DNA from: an uncultured Sanguibacteroides sp.
GTDB taxonomy: Bacteria; Bacteroidota; Bacteroidia; Bacteroidales; Marinifilaceae
Direction: 5' to 3'
Assembly (NCBI RefSeq): GCF_900543425.1
Contig: NZ_UQRQ01000025.1
Location: 1 to 42,564 of the forward strand
Length of the DNA stretch: 42,564 nt
Shown: positions 26,308 through 35,941 of the stretch, one piece after another
Numbering within the stretch: position 1 is the stretch's first letter
Layout of the letters: each line of letters starts with the position of its first letter
Notes under the pieces: model-generated
Database searches by the model: none
Told to the model about the DNA's origin: nothing
What the model saw: only the letters and a program-made list of their open reading frames with translations
Translations under genes and position numbers: made by a program

Positions 26308-28752
26308 TCACATGGGATCTACATCGAAATATACTTTTAACGTCCGATAATCACTCCGAGAAAGTAAATCGCTGATCGCTCCTTTTAAAAAAGATTTCAA
26401 TTTGGATAAGGACAAAGCGGGTTCTGCCTTTATTAACAACTGTATCCGTCGCATCTCCCGGATACGGGAAACTTCAGGAACGGCAGGGCCGCATACGCGC
26501 CTATCCAACCTCGATCTCAACTGTTCCGCCAACTCATTAGCAGCACGACGAAGTACAATCTCGTCCTTATGACGCAACTCCAATTGTATCAAACGGCCAA
26601 AAGGAGGATACCCGAAAAATTCCCGTTCTCGTGATAAGGCTTCGTAAAAAAGCGGATAACTTCCCTGTGCCACCCACCGGTAAACCCGATTATCCGAGTC
26701 CGAAAGCTGTATGACGACCTTTCCCCGCTCCCCTTTCCGTCCGCTCCGTCCGCTTACCTGGGTCAACATAGCATAAGTACGTTCCTCGGATCGAAAATCA
26801 GGATATCCGATCAAACTATCCGCATCCATGACCCCGACCAATTTCACCCGCTCGAAATCAAGTCCTTTGGAGACCATCTGCGTTCCGATTAAGATATCGA
26901 AATCTCCTGCTTCAAAACGATCGATCAAAGTCTTGTACTTCGTCTTGCTGTTCATCACCTCCAAATCCATCCTGGCCACACGGGCTTCCGGGAAAAGCTC
27001 CGACACCTCCTCTTCGATACGTTCCGTTCCGGGAGTTCGCTGAATATAATGCCCCTGCCCGCACTCTTCACACAGGGCAGGTACGGGGCGAAGACTTCCG
27101 CAATAATGACAATTCAGGGTATTCCTGTATTTATAATAGGTCATACTCACGTCGCAATGCTTACAACGGGGAATTGCCCCGCAATGATCACATTGCAAAT
27201 AAGTAGAATAACCTCTCCGGTTCTGTAACAAGATAACCTGCATTCCTTTTTCCAACGCCCGTCTCACCTCTTCGAACAACACCGGGGTAAAAGCACCTTT
27301 CATCAATTTTTTCCGACGGAACTCCTTCATATCGGCAAAAACCAACTCCGGCATTTTCACATCCCCATACCTGACATCCATACGAATCAAATCGTATTTT
27401 CCACTCATTGCATTCCCGTAGCTCTCAAAAGAGGGTGTCGCCGATCCTAAAACGATTTTAGCCCCGAACATTTTTCCCAACATGATTGCCGCATCCCTTC
27501 CGTTATACCTGGGCGAAGGTTCTTTCTGCTTATAAGACCCCTCGTGTTCTTCATCTACAATGACTAAGCCTAATTCCCGGAAAGGCAAGAAAACGGAGGA
27601 ACGCACTCCTAAAACAAGTCGATAGGGTGTATCTCCATTCTGTTTCTTCCACATCTCCATCCGGGCCCGATCGGACATGCCCGAATGATAGATTCCCACC
27701 TGATTGCCGAAAGCCTTTTGTAACCTCCTCACGATCTGTACCGTCAACGCAATCTCCGGCAACAGGTACAACACCTGTTTGTTTTGAGCCAATACTTCCC
27801 GTATCAAATGAATATATACTTCTGTTTTACCGGAGGAAGTTACCCCCTGTAACAGAACACAATCTTTCTTTTGAAAAGAATCCCGAATCTGTTTTAAAGC
27901 GAGTTGCTGTGTGTCCGAAAGCTCGTTAACCTCTCCTTCATCCCGTTCATCATCATGAAAACAACGAACCACTACCGAATCTATTTTCAATATTCCCCGG
28001 TCGCATAAAGCTTTTAAAGCTGCTGCAGAGTCTCCGATCAAACGGGAAAAATCTATCCGATTTACAAAACCTACCCCCTGCTCCTCACAATATTCGATCC
28101 ATTTACACAACATACGATATTGTACCGGAGCCCTCTTCAATGTATCCAGTAAACGAGATAACTCTTCTTCCTCGAACCGACGTACCCAGCAAACCCTCTT
28201 CTCCTGCTTAGGCTTAAAAAGATCATCGACCTTCTCTTTTATCGCAACGACACCCTGATCCAGCAGGCTCTTTACAATACTCACCACCTGGCAACCCCTC
28301 AAGCATTTTTCAATCTCCGTAATCGAAAGGAATTCCCCGGGACGCAGTAAATTCAACACCTTTTTCTCGGCATCGCTAAACACCTGATCTTCAACATCCG
28401 GTTCCGCCAACCCCACACAAGTATAACTCTCCAAACGCATGGCAACAGGAAAAGCTGCCCGAATAACATCCCCCGGAGGAGCCATGTAATATTCACTCAT
28501 CCATAACAAAAACTTCAAATGCTTTTCCGAAAGAGTAAAACCCGCATCCAAAACCTGATCTATGGGTTTTACCGTAACCCCTTCCGGCTTACGGGAGTGC
28601 AAAGCATACACGACACCCGTGTAACGCTTCTTACCCGCGAAAGAAACGGCAACAAGCCCCCCTTTCGCCACCGCATGTTCCCATTCCTCCGGTACCGAAT
28701 ACGTAAAAAAGCCCTCTACCCCCAAAGGGATAATAACATCCGCGTAAATCAA
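26308..28752 (-). CDS. priA: primosomal protein PriA, replication-restart helicase
   Basis: PriA recognises stalled forks and reloads the replicative helicase. The 814-residue protein has an N-terminal 3'-end-binding domain (about 1-100, with TGVVYALHSRKPEGV), a superfamily 2 helicase core with Walker A GVTSSGKTEVYIH (about 300-312) and a DEEH box near 398 (VDEEHEGSYKQKEPSPRYNGRD). An eight-Cys double zinc site follows (about 520-570, CDHCG, CKHCD, CHYCG, CEECG), then QMVSKGLDFERV and the C-terminal domain. All hallmarks are intact and the length is normal for Bacteroidota. Confidence 0.96.
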   Translation of the reverse strand: MIYADVIIPLGVEGFFTYSVPEEWEHAVAKGGLVAVSFAGKKRYTGVVYALHSRKPEGVTVKPIDQVLDAGFTLSEKHLKFLLWMSEYYMAPPGDVIRAAFPVAMRLESYTCVGLAEPDVEDQVFSDAEKKVLNLLRPGEFLSITEIEKCLRGCQVVSIVKSLLDQGVVAIKEKVDDLFKPKQEKRVCWVRRFEEEELSRLLDTLKRAPVQYRMLCKWIEYCEEQGVGFVNRIDFSRLIGDSAAALKALCDRGILKIDSVVVRCFHDDERDEGEVNELSDTQQLALKQIRDSFQKKDCVLLQGVTSSGKTEVYIHLIREVLAQNKQVLYLLPEIALTVQIVRRLQKAFGNQVGIYHSGMSDRARMEMWKKQNGDTPYRLVLGVRSSVFLPFRELGLVIVDEEHEGSYKQKEPSPRYNGRDAAIMLGKMFGAKIVLGSATPSFESYGNAMSGKYDLIRMDVRYGDVKMPELVFADMKEFRRKKLMKGAFTPVLFEEVRRALEKGMQVILLQNRRGYSTYLQCDHCGAIPRCKHCDVSMTYYKYRNTLNCHYCGSLRPVPALCEECGQGHYIQRTPGTERIEEEVSELFPEARVARMDLEVMNSKTKYKTLIDRFEAGDFDILIGTQMVSKGLDFERVKLVGVMDADSLIGYPDFRSEERTYAMLTQVSGRSGRKGERGKVVIQLSDSDNRVYRWVAQGSYPLFYEALSREREFFGYPPFGRLIQLELRHKDEIVLRRAANELAEQLRSRLDRRVCGPAVPEVSRIREMRRIQLLIKAEPALSLSKLKSFLKGAISDLLSRSDYRTLKVYFDVDPM

Positions 28753-28874
28753 GCTAAAACTCCCAATTTATAAGGTCTGAAATCAATTTACGATCATGAT
28801 CGGGTCCCGATTTTACCATCTTTAAATCATCAATCACCCAATCACAGAATCACCTAATCCTTTAATCACTTAAT

Positions 28875-28938
28875 CCCCAATCATAAAATCCTTGTTTCTT
28901 TAAATCGTCAATCTAAAATCCGAGATCATAAATCTCCT
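28875..28938 (-). repeat. dispersed intergenic repeat, copy 2
   Basis: This is the reverse complement of the 10227-10290 element with a few substitutions. The surrounding gap 28753-28964, between priA and pfkA, consists of the same kind of phrases (AATCACAGAATCACCTAATC, TTTAATCACTTAATC). No gene is visible in the gap. Confidence 0.7.
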
Positions 28939-28964
28939 AATCTCTTCATTCTTTTGATTGTCAA

Positions 28965-29945
28965 TTAAATTGATAGTACTTCCAGCAACCCCAACAGATT
29001 ATGATTTAGCGGTTTGGAATTTTTTATCGCTTTATTGAAAGGTACGTGCACGACCTCTTTATTTACAATTCCCACCATAATACTCATCTGATCGTCCATC
29101 AAAGCATCTACGGCCGCAACTCCCAAGGTACTGGCCGTTACCCGGTCAAAGGCAGAAGGAGAACCTCCCCGTTGAATATGCCCTAAAACCGTCACCCGTA
29201 CATCGTAATCGGGATGCTTCTGGGAAATTTTTTCGGCAATCGTATACGCACCTCCCGATTTTTCGCCCTCCGCCACAATCACGATTCCACTGGATTTATG
29301 CGGTTTATAGTCATGCTCCAGATACTGATTCAAGGCATCCAAATCCGTTTTGATCTCCGGAACAAGAACAGCCTCAGCCCCCGTAGCCACAGCCGAGCGC
29401 AAGGCAATAAATCCGGCATCCCGTCCCATAACCTCGATAAAAAACAAACGGTTATGAGCACTTGCCGTATCCCTGATCTTATCTACAGCCTCCACGACCG
29501 TATTCACCGCCGTATCGTAACCGATCGTATAATCCGTACCGTAAAGATCGTTATCGATCGTTCCGGGTATTCCCACGATAGGTACATCGTGTTCCTGAAT
29601 CATCTCGCGGGCCCCGGAAAAAGTTCCGTCACCCCCGATGACTACCAAGGCATCCATACCATGCTTTTTTAAACACTCGTAAGCCCGAGTCCGCCCTTCC
29701 GGGGTCCGGAAAGCTTCGCTTCTCGCTGTTTTCAAGATCGTACCGCCCCGTTGTATAATATTACTCACGTCATGAGATTGCAGGCGTCTTACGTTACCGG
29801 AAATTAATCCCTCGTATCCATCGTAAATACCATAAGCCTCACAACCGTTAAAAATAGCAGCTCTTACAACCGCACGAATAGCGGCATTCATACCCGGTGC
29901 ATCACCTCCTGAGGTTAAAACACCTATTTTTTTTATTCTTCCCAT
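28965..29945 (-). CDS. pfkA: ATP-dependent 6-phosphofructokinase
   Basis: This glycolytic enzyme phosphorylates fructose 6-phosphate at C1. The 326-residue protein has the nucleotide-binding start TSGGDAPGMNAAIRAVVR, GGDGTFSGA, the catalytic GTIDNDLYGTDYTIGYDTA loop and the HIQRGGSPSAFDR substrate block. Length and motifs match bacterial PfkA. The GGDG motif with Gly after Asp is the ATP-using form rather than the PPi-using one (established rule, applied here). It is third in the cmk-ispH-pfkA unit, 19 bases after ispH. Confidence 0.96.
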   Translation of the reverse strand: MGRIKKIGVLTSGGDAPGMNAAIRAVVRAAIFNGCEAYGIYDGYEGLISGNVRRLQSHDVSNIIQRGGTILKTARSEAFRTPEGRTRAYECLKKHGMDALVVIGGDGTFSGAREMIQEHDVPIVGIPGTIDNDLYGTDYTIGYDTAVNTVVEAVDKIRDTASAHNRLFFIEVMGRDAGFIALRSAVATGAEAVLVPEIKTDLDALNQYLEHDYKPHKSSGIVIVAEGEKSGGAYTIAEKISQKHPDYDVRVTVLGHIQRGGSPSAFDRVTASTLGVAAVDALMDDQMSIMVGIVNKEVVHVPFNKAIKNSKPLNHNLLGLLEVLSI

Positions 29946-29964
29946 AGTAATTTCCTGATAAACA

Positions 29965-30837
29965 TTATTGTTTAAAACGGTCTATATCATTAAAAGGGTC
30001 TGTTTCCAACCGATGTAAAATAGCCTCCATAACCCAATGAGGTGTCGATGTCGCTCCCGTAATACCTACACTTCGGGCATCCCGGACCATCTCTTCGCGG
30101 ATATCATCCTCTCCCTGAACAAAATAAGTACGGGGATTCACCTCTCGGCAAACGGCGAAAAGCTGTTTGCCGTTCGAGCTCTTCTCTCCGCTTACAAAGA
30201 GGATTACATCATGACGAGCCGCAAACTCCTTTAGTTGAGGTATACGGTTCGCTACCTTCCTGCAAATCGTATCATTCACGATTACCGAACCCTTAGCCTT
30301 GGCTTTTACCTTCTCCACAATACTCCGAAAACCGTCCAGGCTCTTGGTCGTTTGAGAAAACAATATTATCGGGCGGGAGAAATCGATAGTTTCAACATCC
30401 GCTTCATCTTCCACGATCACGGCTTCCCCGTTCGTCTGTGCGACCAAACCGTTTACCTCCGCGTGTCCCCGTTTTCCGTATATAACAATCTGGGCATTCG
30501 ATTCCGCTAAATAGGCCTTACGAATTTTTTGTTGCAAATTCAATACCACTGGACAAGAAGCATCTATGACCTCTATATGATTCCGATCGGCCATCCGGTA
30601 AGAGCTGGGCGGCTCTCCATGGGCCCTGAACAATACCCGGCAATCCTTCAAACGGGCAAACGCCTCATGGTCGATCGTATATAATCCCAGGTTCCGCAGC
30701 CGTTCCACCTCCAAACTATTATGCACGATATCTCCGATACAGTAAAGAGGACCGTGCGTCAACTCCTCTTCTGCCTTTTCGATGGCATTGACGACACCAA
30801 AACAAAAACCTGAGTTCTCATCAATCTCAACCTTCAT
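29965..30837 (-). CDS. ispH: 4-hydroxy-3-methylbut-2-enyl diphosphate reductase
   Basis: IspH (LytB) is the last enzyme of the non-mevalonate isoprenoid pathway, yielding IPP and DMAPP. The three iron-sulfur ligands are present: Cys12 (SGFCFGV), Cys95 (DASCPVV) and Cys192 (NDTICRK). Substrate-binding residues His39 (DIVHN), His73 (RAHGE) and His125 with Glu127 (GHAE) are also seen. The length of 290 residues is usual. Its start overlaps the end of cmk by 11 bases, so the two are translationally coupled. Confidence 0.96.
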   Translation of the reverse strand: MKVEIDENSGFCFGVVNAIEKAEEELTHGPLYCIGDIVHNSLEVERLRNLGLYTIDHEAFARLKDCRVLFRAHGEPPSSYRMADRNHIEVIDASCPVVLNLQQKIRKAYLAESNAQIVIYGKRGHAEVNGLVAQTNGEAVIVEDEADVETIDFSRPIILFSQTTKSLDGFRSIVEKVKAKAKGSVIVNDTICRKVANRIPQLKEFAARHDVILFVSGEKSSNGKQLFAVCREVNPRTYFVQGEDDIREEMVRDARSVGITGATSTPHWVMEAILHRLETDPFNDIDRFKQ

Positions 30838-31522
30838 ATTTTGATTTTATCACTTTCAACATCTCCTCCACTTCCTCTTCTATGGTCATCTTTCCATTAT
30901 CGATGACAACAGCATCCGGCATTTTCCTCAACGGACTGACCTCCCGGTTTTCATCGATATAATCCCGTTTACGTACATTCTCTTCCACCTCTTCATAGGT
31001 CACCTTCTCCCCCTTCTCCATCAACTCTTTGTAACGACGCTGTGCCCGTATTTCCGGATCGGCCGTCATAAAGAATTTGACCTCCGCGTGAGGAAAGACG
31101 ACACTTCCGATATCCCGTCCGTCCATCACAACTCCCCCTTCTTCGGCCATCTCCCGCTGTTTACGTACCAGCACCTCTCTCACATACGGAATGGCCGATA
31201 CCAAACTGACAGAATCGGAAACATCCATCCGACGAATCGCATCCTCCACGTAAATCCCGTTCAAATAAGATTCATACCGGTTTTTTCCCCGGTTGTATTT
31301 AAATCCAAAAACAATCTTTTGCAATACCTCTTTCAAACGTTCGTCATCTACCCGGTCACCCGAAACAATTCCTTCCGATATCGCCTTGTAAGTAACCATG
31401 CGATACATCGCTCCGGTATCGATATAAGTATACCCCAAACGAGCCGCTAAAATCTTGGAAACCGTACTTTTACCGGTGGAAGAATAACCGTCGACTGCAA
31501 TAATTAAACCTTTCTTTTCCAT
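30827..31522 (-). CDS. cmk: cytidylate kinase
   Basis: This enzyme phosphorylates CMP and dCMP. The 231-residue protein starts with the P-loop AVDGYSSTGKSTVSK (about 9-23), followed by YIDTGAMYR, the CMP-specific insert, MDGRDIGSVVFPHAEVKFF and the LID-type RRYKEL block. It is the first gene of a compact unit with ispH and pfkA, an arrangement also known in other Bacteroidales. No strong promoter box was recognised upstream. Confidence 0.95.
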   Translation of the reverse strand: MEKKGLIIAVDGYSSTGKSTVSKILAARLGYTYIDTGAMYRMVTYKAISEGIVSGDRVDDERLKEVLQKIVFGFKYNRGKNRYESYLNGIYVEDAIRRMDVSDSVSLVSAIPYVREVLVRKQREMAEEGGVVMDGRDIGSVVFPHAEVKFFMTADPEIRAQRRYKELMEKGEKVTYEEVEENVRKRDYIDENREVSPLRKMPDAVVIDNGKMTIEEEVEEMLKVIKSKYEG

Positions 31523-31553
31523 TCTTATACTCTTCTGTTCAATTGCGAAGATA

Positions 31554-31587
31554 TAAAAAAAGAGGATAACCCCCGCGATTACCCTCT
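31554..31587 (-). terminator. intrinsic terminator after the secreted helical protein gene
   Basis: On the minus strand AGAGGGTAA pairs with TTATCCTCT (31579-31587 with 31561-31569, one G-U), followed by seven T. It lies 27 bases after the stop at 31614 and isolates the cmk unit. Confidence 0.8.
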
Positions 31588-31613
31588 GTTATATTTTTAT
31601 GACGTATCAAAGA

Positions 31614-32444
31614 CTATTTCACTACCTGCATCAATTTACGAGCCTTCTCCTGAAAGTTCTGGTTTTTTGATTTTTCTGCAATGGCATTGGCCAAACGGGC
31701 GTACTTTTCGGCAACATCCCTAAATCCACATTTTTGAGAGATCAAAGCGTAATTGTATATCGCATCGAAATCCTTAGCAGACTCTACCGTCTTACCCGCC
31801 CACAACTGTATTACCTTTAACCTGGAAACATCATTCATGATCTCTAACGCCCCGTCCGTAATCTCTTTGATCATTTTGCGATTCTCGGGGAAATAGCGGA
31901 AAAGCTTCCGAGCTTTATAAAAATAATCCTCTGACTTACGTTCCGAACGCAATTCCCGGATATAAAAATAATCGGCAACGACATCGTAATGCTCATATCC
32001 TGATTTTTTCAACGACTCCAGATAATTCCGGTATTGAGTCTTATCCTTATTATAAAATCGCTCCAAATGTCCTACTAATACATTATCCAACTTTTGAAAA
32101 ACATCATCCTTGGAATAAGACTGCATAAATTTGAGTTGGTTTTTAAATAAATATTTTATTTGCGGCGCATCGACATCATCAACAAAATCCCTGATAATCG
32201 ACCAATTATACTCTTTCAAGTAATCCGTCTCGTGCTGCGTCTTAAAATAACGTTCCACGACATCGTTATTCGGCTTACCTTGATTCTTTAATTCTTTTAA
32301 TAATTGAATAGTATTTTGTGCATCCGATGGATTTGCCTCAAATTTTCGTACCAATTCATCCAACGCCACCATTTTCTTTTCATGGGCTTCAACTTCAACC
32401 AAATTGAATAATAACATCCCAACAACTAAAATAATTTTCAACAT
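31614..32444 (-). CDS. secreted helical protein of unknown function
   Basis: I do not recognise a named family. From ATG 32442-32444 the protein is 276 residues long, with a signal peptide (MLKIILVVGMLLFNLVEVEA). The longer frame from 32492 would put 16 charged residues ahead of the signal sequence and is less likely. The mature part is almost all helix, rich in Lys, Asp, Tyr and Phe, with TPR-like phrases near the end (FDAIYNYALISQKCGFRDVAEKYARLANAIAEK). Similar helical modules occur in Bacteroidota periplasmic proteins. It is transcribed alone and ended by its own terminator. Confidence 0.65.
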   Translation of the reverse strand: MLKIILVVGMLLFNLVEVEAHEKKMVALDELVRKFEANPSDAQNTIQLLKELKNQGKPNNDVVERYFKTQHETDYLKEYNWSIIRDFVDDVDAPQIKYLFKNQLKFMQSYSKDDVFQKLDNVLVGHLERFYNKDKTQYRNYLESLKKSGYEHYDVVADYFYIRELRSERKSEDYFYKARKLFRYFPENRKMIKEITDGALEIMNDVSRLKVIQLWAGKTVESAKDFDAIYNYALISQKCGFRDVAEKYARLANAIAEKSKNQNFQEKARKLMQVVK

Positions 32445-32736
32445 AGTATCATCAACTTTAATCTTCTGCTTATATAACACCAAAAGGAGCAAAAAGGGTG
32501 ACTCTAAAATCTATTTTAACTTAATTTTTAACAGCATTTAATCATTTAGGTAACAAAATCAAACCAAATCACTCTTTTTAATAAAAAACTGAAACTTAGA
32601 AACAGCTTTACGACAAACTAAAAATCCAGGCATAAAACAGATTCCAAATCCTCTTAAAAAAAAAATCCACTTTGCTGTTTTTTTTAATAATTTTGCGCCC
32701 GCAAATTGATCACGATCTATGTATAAAAATAAAATC

Positions 32737-34983
32737 ATGAAGAAAATTACTAAGATTATACTTATCACATTGGCCATTTTCCTTGGTCTGGTAATTATCG
32801 GTATCACAATAGCCCCTCCCATTGCTAAAAATTATATCAACAAACACGGGAAAGAATTAATCGGCCGAAAAGTAGTCATAGAAAAACTCTATGCCAATCT
32901 TTTCACGGGTTACAATCGGATTAGCGGTTTTACCTTATACGAGGCAAACGATTCGGACAAATTTATTTCATTCGACACGTTAATCGTAGACCTCTCGCTA
33001 TATCGACTGATAGTTAACGAACTAAAAATAAACGAGATATCACTTATTAACCCGAAGGTAAATCTTTGGCAAAGGGGCGAAACATTCAATTTCAGCGACC
33101 TTTTGAAAAAACAAACGGCAGATACGCTAACCTCCCCGGCAGATACGACTTCCACCAGCTCTTCCCTGACAATTGCTATCTATAACATCAACCTTGCGGG
33201 AGGGCATGTGCTGTATCGTGACCTGATCCGGAATTCCGTATGGGACATGGAAGATATGAACCTCCATATTCCGGGAGTCTATTTCAGCGGAGAAAATACG
33301 GACGTAGGCATTAATTTGAATTTCAGCAATGGAGGATCGTTGCAGACCCAAACCCAGTATAACCTGACAGACGGTAGTTATGTGGTCCATTTGGGTTTAG
33401 AAAATTTTGCCATCGATAACCTTCAGGCTTACCTGTCGGACTATTTGAAAGTCGGGAAATTAAACGGTTCTTTTTCCGCGAATCTGGACATCGCGGGAAA
33501 TACCAACCACATCATGGATATTACGGTAAAAGGACTTACCTCCTTGAAAGGGCTACACATTACCGATGAAAAAGAACAAAAAATAGTTGCCATCGACTCC
33601 ATCGGTCTGGACATAGAAGAAGTCAATCCCGGAATAGCCAAGTTCCATTTCAAATCATTATCCATCAATAAATTAAGTTCCTCATTCGAACTTTATTCCG
33701 ATCATAACAACTACACGGCATTTCTCAAAGAAGAACCGGAAAGGCACGCGGATAACGCCTCCGGAACATCGGCAGCGACACCGGATACTACCGCATCTAT
33801 CCCCATGGATCTGCGCCTGGGGAAATTGGCCATAACCGAATCCGATTTCACGTTTAACGATCATACCCTGCACAAGCCGTTCTCCTTTCGCATGGACAAA
33901 TTAAGTATCATTTCCGATACGTTGACTCTATCGGGCGTTAACCACATCCGCCTTCAAACGAAATTACCGGACGGTGGATCAGCCTATATCAACTGGAAAG
34001 GTAAACTGGACGACATCAGCAACCTGGATCTGACGTTAGCTATCAAAAACCTGAACTTGATCGAATTTACCCCTTACTGCTTACAATATTTCGGTTACCC
34101 GATCCGAAAAGGGAACCTTGCGTTCACCAGCATAAACACGGTAAAGAAAAGCCAATTGGAAGGGCGTAACTCATTAGACGTATTCGCTTGCGAATTGGAA
34201 AACAAACAAAAAGGACTTAAAGTAGAGTATAATCTTCCCTTAAAAACGGCCCTCTACCTGATCAAAGACAAAAACGATAAAATCAACATGAATCTTCCTG
34301 TCAGCGGAAATATCTCCTCTCCCGAATTTTCATACCGTAAACTCATCTTTAAAACGCTGACAAACCTTCTGATCAAAGTAGCCGTGTCTCCCGTCTCTTT
34401 TTTAGCCAATTCATTAGGTTTCTCTCCCGACAAATTGAGTTCCATTCCCCTGACTGCCACCCAATGGGATTTCACATCCGAACAATATTCCACCTTCAAT
34501 GCCTTAACGGAATTAATCAAGGCTAAACCGGACATGACGCTGACCCTGGAACAAGAGATCAACCGGGAAGCCGCTTACAACGAGATAGCCCTGTTCGATA
34601 TCAAAAAAGATTACTATCTTTCACTACATCCCGAAAAAAGCGATACCACGCTACAAGCCATCGATTACGCTAAAATTATGGAGATCGAAACCAAAGACCC
34701 GAACTTCAACAGCTACCTGAACAGCAAGGTAGACCCAAGTATCTCCAGCCTTTCCGTACAGGAAAAAACACGGTCTCTCCTGTCCGCGACATTTGTGGAA
34801 TCGCAAATAAATCGTTTGATAGAATTACGCAACAGACAGGCATTCAATTACCTGACGACCCAAGGCATCCCCGCCGACCACCTGAAAGTCACCACCTCTC
34901 AGGCGACCGATTATTCCGGCAAACACCAATACAAAATCAACCTCGTCCTGGAAGAAGACCAGCAAAGCGAAATCACCGAATAA
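32737..34983 (+). CDS. AsmA/DUF748-like envelope protein
   Basis: From ATG 32737 the protein is 748 residues long; the upstream ATG at 32719 would place YKNKI ahead of the natural start MKKITKIILI. An N-terminal membrane helix (about 5-25) is followed by long beta-strand-rich sequence with repeated LNL and FSNGGSL motifs, as in AsmA-like and DUF748 proteins (chorein-like lipid-transfer or envelope-maintenance proteins). GRKVVIEKLYANLFTGYNRIS near the N-terminus is the AsmA-type opening. The C-terminal 120 residues are helical. It is monocistronic and ends one base before a large palindrome. Function in phospholipid or lipoprotein traffic is inference. Confidence 0.78.
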   Translation: MKKITKIILITLAIFLGLVIIGITIAPPIAKNYINKHGKELIGRKVVIEKLYANLFTGYNRISGFTLYEANDSDKFISFDTLIVDLSLYRLIVNELKINEISLINPKVNLWQRGETFNFSDLLKKQTADTLTSPADTTSTSSSLTIAIYNINLAGGHVLYRDLIRNSVWDMEDMNLHIPGVYFSGENTDVGINLNFSNGGSLQTQTQYNLTDGSYVVHLGLENFAIDNLQAYLSDYLKVGKLNGSFSANLDIAGNTNHIMDITVKGLTSLKGLHITDEKEQKIVAIDSIGLDIEEVNPGIAKFHFKSLSINKLSSSFELYSDHNNYTAFLKEEPERHADNASGTSAATPDTTASIPMDLRLGKLAITESDFTFNDHTLHKPFSFRMDKLSIISDTLTLSGVNHIRLQTKLPDGGSAYINWKGKLDDISNLDLTLAIKNLNLIEFTPYCLQYFGYPIRKGNLAFTSINTVKKSQLEGRNSLDVFACELENKQKGLKVEYNLPLKTALYLIKDKNDKINMNLPVSGNISSPEFSYRKLIFKTLTNLLIKVAVSPVSFLANSLGFSPDKLSSIPLTATQWDFTSEQYSTFNALTELIKAKPDMTLTLEQEINREAAYNEIALFDIKKDYYLSLHPEKSDTTLQAIDYAKIMEIETKDPNFNSYLNSKVDPSISSLSVQEKTRSLLSATFVESQINRLIELRNRQAFNYLTTQGIPADHLKVTTSQATDYSGKHQYKINLVLEEDQQSEITE

Positions 34984-35039
34984 CCTGCGGGGACGGTTCT
35001 TTGGGGTTAAAAACCACCCCAAAGAACCGTCCCCGCGGG
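34984..35039. repeat. REP-like perfect palindrome, possibly bidirectional terminator
   Basis: Two 24-base arms (34984-35007 and 35016-35039) are almost perfectly complementary around an 8-base loop. The core GGGGACGGTTCTTTGGGG recurs in decayed form at 37676-37692. It lies between convergent genes, starting right after a stop codon and ending six bases before the next stop, and could end transcription both ways. Confidence 0.8.
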
Positions 35040-35044
35040 TTATT

Positions 35045-35458
35045 TTAAGTATTAGGCAAGACAAAAGACCAATGCGTGTGCACGATCCGCCATCGGTCGG
35101 ATGAATCTGACTTATACACCTCTGTACAATGCATTTTAAACACCTGCCCATCCCTATGAGCCTCATAATCGTACACTAAGACGGCAGTCTCCGAGGATAA
35201 CAATACAACAGGCCGGATCATCTCATACCAATCTATTTTAACCTTCCCCCGAACACGATCATAATATTCCTCTAAGGCTTTCTTACCTTCAAGTTTATTC
35301 TCCAAAGCGGGATCGAAGTAAACGACATCATCGGATGACAACTCTATAAACCCATCGGGATTCCCATGATTCCATTGCTCTAAAGCCTGTTTTTCTAAGG
35401 ACATAATCGTAGCCTTAATATCCTCGTCGCCCGAGGGTATGCCTGTACTTTCAATCAT
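35045..35458 (-). CDS. NTF2-like (SnoaL/DUF4440) small protein
   Basis: The 137-residue protein shows the NTF2-like cone fold pattern: an N-terminal helix (DIKATIMSLEKQALEQWNHG), then FIELSSDDVVYFDPALENKLEGKKALEEYYDRV, and strands ending WRIVHTHWSFVLPN, as in DUF4440/SnoaL-like proteins. These fold around a small hydrophobic pocket and serve many roles, so no reaction can be named. A membrane-protein gene lies 45 bases upstream on the same strand. It may form a pair with it. Confidence 0.75.
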   Translation of the reverse strand: MIESTGIPSGDEDIKATIMSLEKQALEQWNHGNPDGFIELSSDDVVYFDPALENKLEGKKALEEYYDRVRGKVKIDWYEMIRPVVLLSSETAVLVYDYEAHRDGQVFKMHCTEVYKSDSSDRWRIVHTHWSFVLPNT

Positions 35459-35503
35459 AAAGTCGACTTATATTTAACCGTTTATACTTAAGACTCTTTA
35501 ATC

Positions 35504-35941
35504 TTATTCTTTAATCCGGATATAAACCCAATGGTAGGTAAACAGGAGTGCTATTATCACGACACACACCGTACCTATATTATACCATTCCATAGTTAAA
35601 TCGCCCCAATCAATACCGCTTGCATGCTTGTTGGTTATATCTCTGAGCAGAATTCCCGTGCAAACACCATAGATAATTCCCACCATACGGAGGATATGCT
35701 TCACGACCTTATTGGCATAACGATGCGTGAGGACGACCCCGATTCCAAGCAAAGTGGATACGATAAACCATACTTCAACATAAAATATTTGTTTCCCAAA
35801 ATCTTCACCGGCCAATCCGGTAAAGTAATATTTAATTGCCATAAAAACAGCGATCGCAAGTCCTATTAACGAACACATCCAAATCCCCTTCAAAAACAAA
35901 AAACCGATCTTTTTCTTTGAATCTAAAATTTCTATTTTCAT
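35504..35941 (-). CDS. four-helix membrane protein of unknown function
   Basis: The 145-residue protein has four clear membrane helices (about 16-33, 50-65, 80-98 and 120-140) with short loops and starts MKIEILDSKKKIGF. I recognise no family. It is followed after 45 bases by the NTF2-like gene on the same strand, so they may be co-transcribed. The 350 bases upstream hold no clear gene. Confidence 0.55.
   Translation of the reverse strand: MKIEILDSKKKIGFLFLKGIWMCSLIGLAIAVFMAIKYYFTGLAGEDFGKQIFYVEVWFIVSTLLGIGVVLTHRYANKVVKHILRMVGIIYGVCTGILLRDITNKHASGIDWGDLTMEWYNIGTVCVVIIALLFTYHWVYIRIKE

Noticed and set aside
29214..29672. Plus-strand 152-codon frame antisense to pfkA
   Set aside because: No family resemblance and complete overlap with a clear pfkA.
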